Part shown: positions 33,744 through 33,990 of the stretch, piece after piece
Numbering within the stretch: the stretch's first letter is position 1
How the letters are laid out: every line of letters begins with the position of its first letter
DNA from: Akkermansiaceae bacterium
GTDB lineage: Bacteria > Verrucomicrobiota > Verrucomicrobiia > Verrucomicrobiales > Akkermansiaceae
Length of the DNA: 33,990 nt
Direction of reading: 5' to 3'
NCBI GenBank assembly: GCA_903826205.1
Contig: CAIKDP010000361.1
Coordinates: forward strand, 1 to 33,990
Notes under the pieces: model-generated
What the model was told of the DNA's origin: nothing
The model's database searches: none
Seen by the model: only the letters and a program-made list of their open reading frames with translations
Program-made: the position numbers and the translations under genes

Positions 33744-33830
33744 CTCTTTCGCATCGACGCTCATAGAGCGCCGCTACAACGCTTCCCAGTGCGGCTTTGT
33801 AGCGGCGGTCGATGAGCATCGCTGGAAGAG
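33744..33830. repeat. Imperfect long inverted repeat, REP/MITE-like
   Basis: The left arm 33744-33779 and right arm 33796-33830 pair over about 35 bases with a few mismatches around a 16-base loop. The inner stem (CGCCGCTACAA with TTGTAGCGGCG) is perfect, and the outer part pairs GCTCAT with ATGAGC and CTCTT with AAGAG. It lies in the non-coding spacer between crtO and the next gene. A mobile, transposase-mobilised repeat is likely but not shown. Confidence 0.65.
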
Positions 33831-33849
33831 GTGCACTGCCTGTGTGGTC

Positions 33850-33990
33850 TCACAGCCGGGGCGGGGCAACTCCGGACATCTCGCGGATTGCCGCGCGGTC
33901 CAACCCGTCCATGCGCTTGCGCTTGTCGTCGTAGTAGCGGAATTTGTCGAGGTCACGCGGCCCCCAAATGTTGGATTCGGTGTAGTCGCC
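33850..33990 (-). CDS. Unidentified protein, C-terminal end only
   Basis: A minus-strand frame enters from the window edge and stops with TGA at 33850-33852. About 46 residues are visible, including YTESNIWGPRDLDKFRYYDD and KRKRMDGLDRAAIREMSG. The composition is protein-like and charged. I do not recognise the family. The gene is convergent with the crtPQO operon. Confidence 0.55.
   Translation of the reverse strand, partial: GDYTESNIWGPRDLDKFRYYDDKRKRMDGLDRAAIREMSGVAPPRL

Noticed and set aside
33774-33956. 60-codon minus-strand frame near the right edge.
   Set aside because: Its composition (Thr, Ser, Ala, Trp) is that of a shifted reading; the frame ending at 33850 is more protein-like and continues off the window edge.
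1-33990. GTTAG/CTAAC as a simply over-represented word.
   Set aside because: A rough expectation from base composition (about 45) is close to my count (about 50), so only the codon-context bias is claimed.

Overview
The window is high-GC bacterial DNA that most likely comes from a Verrucomicrobia-type (PVC group) organism. The pointers are a very large pilin-like protein resembling Verru_Chthon cassette protein A next to a small secreted partner, an LptD outer-membrane protein (so a diderm cell), a C30 carotenoid cluster, a relic of a REP-associated transposase, and starts that almost never carry a Shine-Dalgarno sequence. No 16S rRNA is present, so this placement is inferred from gene content.

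Layout. 1-3.0 kb (minus strand): a partial TPR protein that overlaps the end of a DUF3142 gene. 3.2-5.2 kb (minus): a ChdC/HemQ-type coproheme decarboxylase and a proline-rich single-pass membrane protein. 5.4-9.6 kb (plus): a compact run of ferredoxin, DciA-like DUF721 protein, HAD hydrolase, dihydroneopterin aldolase (folB) and LptD. 9.6-12.6 kb: a small anchored protein (minus) diverging from a two-domain M16 peptidase. 12.7-17.2 kb: the pilin-like giant, its small secreted neighbour and a transposase remnant. 17.2-21.0 kb: a four-gene operon of a LolD/MacB-type ABC ATPase, an FtsX-type permease, a LolA-like secreted protein and a methyltransferase-like protein. 21.0-21.3 kb: a spacer with an 11-bp tandem repeat. 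21.3-22.9 kb (minus): a membrane-anchored c-type cytochrome with a TIG domain. 23.2-27.3 kb (minus): a probable operon of a secreted hypothetical protein, a membrane-anchored deiminase-fold protein and a GH95 glycosidase.

27.5-33.6 kb is the most coherent system: crtN, aldH (opposite strand), then overlapping crtP-crtQ-crtO. Together they can desaturate a C30 precursor, oxidise an end methyl to an aldehyde and then an acid, glycosylate the acid, and acylate the sugar, which is the logic of staphyloxanthin. The gene for the first step (crtM, or hpnCDE) is not in the window. The cluster ends in a 44-bp perfect palindrome, followed by hairpin-rich repeat DNA and the 3' end of another minus-strand gene.

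Other sequence-level signals are a strong bias of TTA codons toward a GTTAG context, pyrimidine-rich leaders before start codons, and a patch of deviant codon use inside the M16 peptidase gene. I saw no rRNA, tRNA, CRISPR array, prophage or intact insertion sequence.
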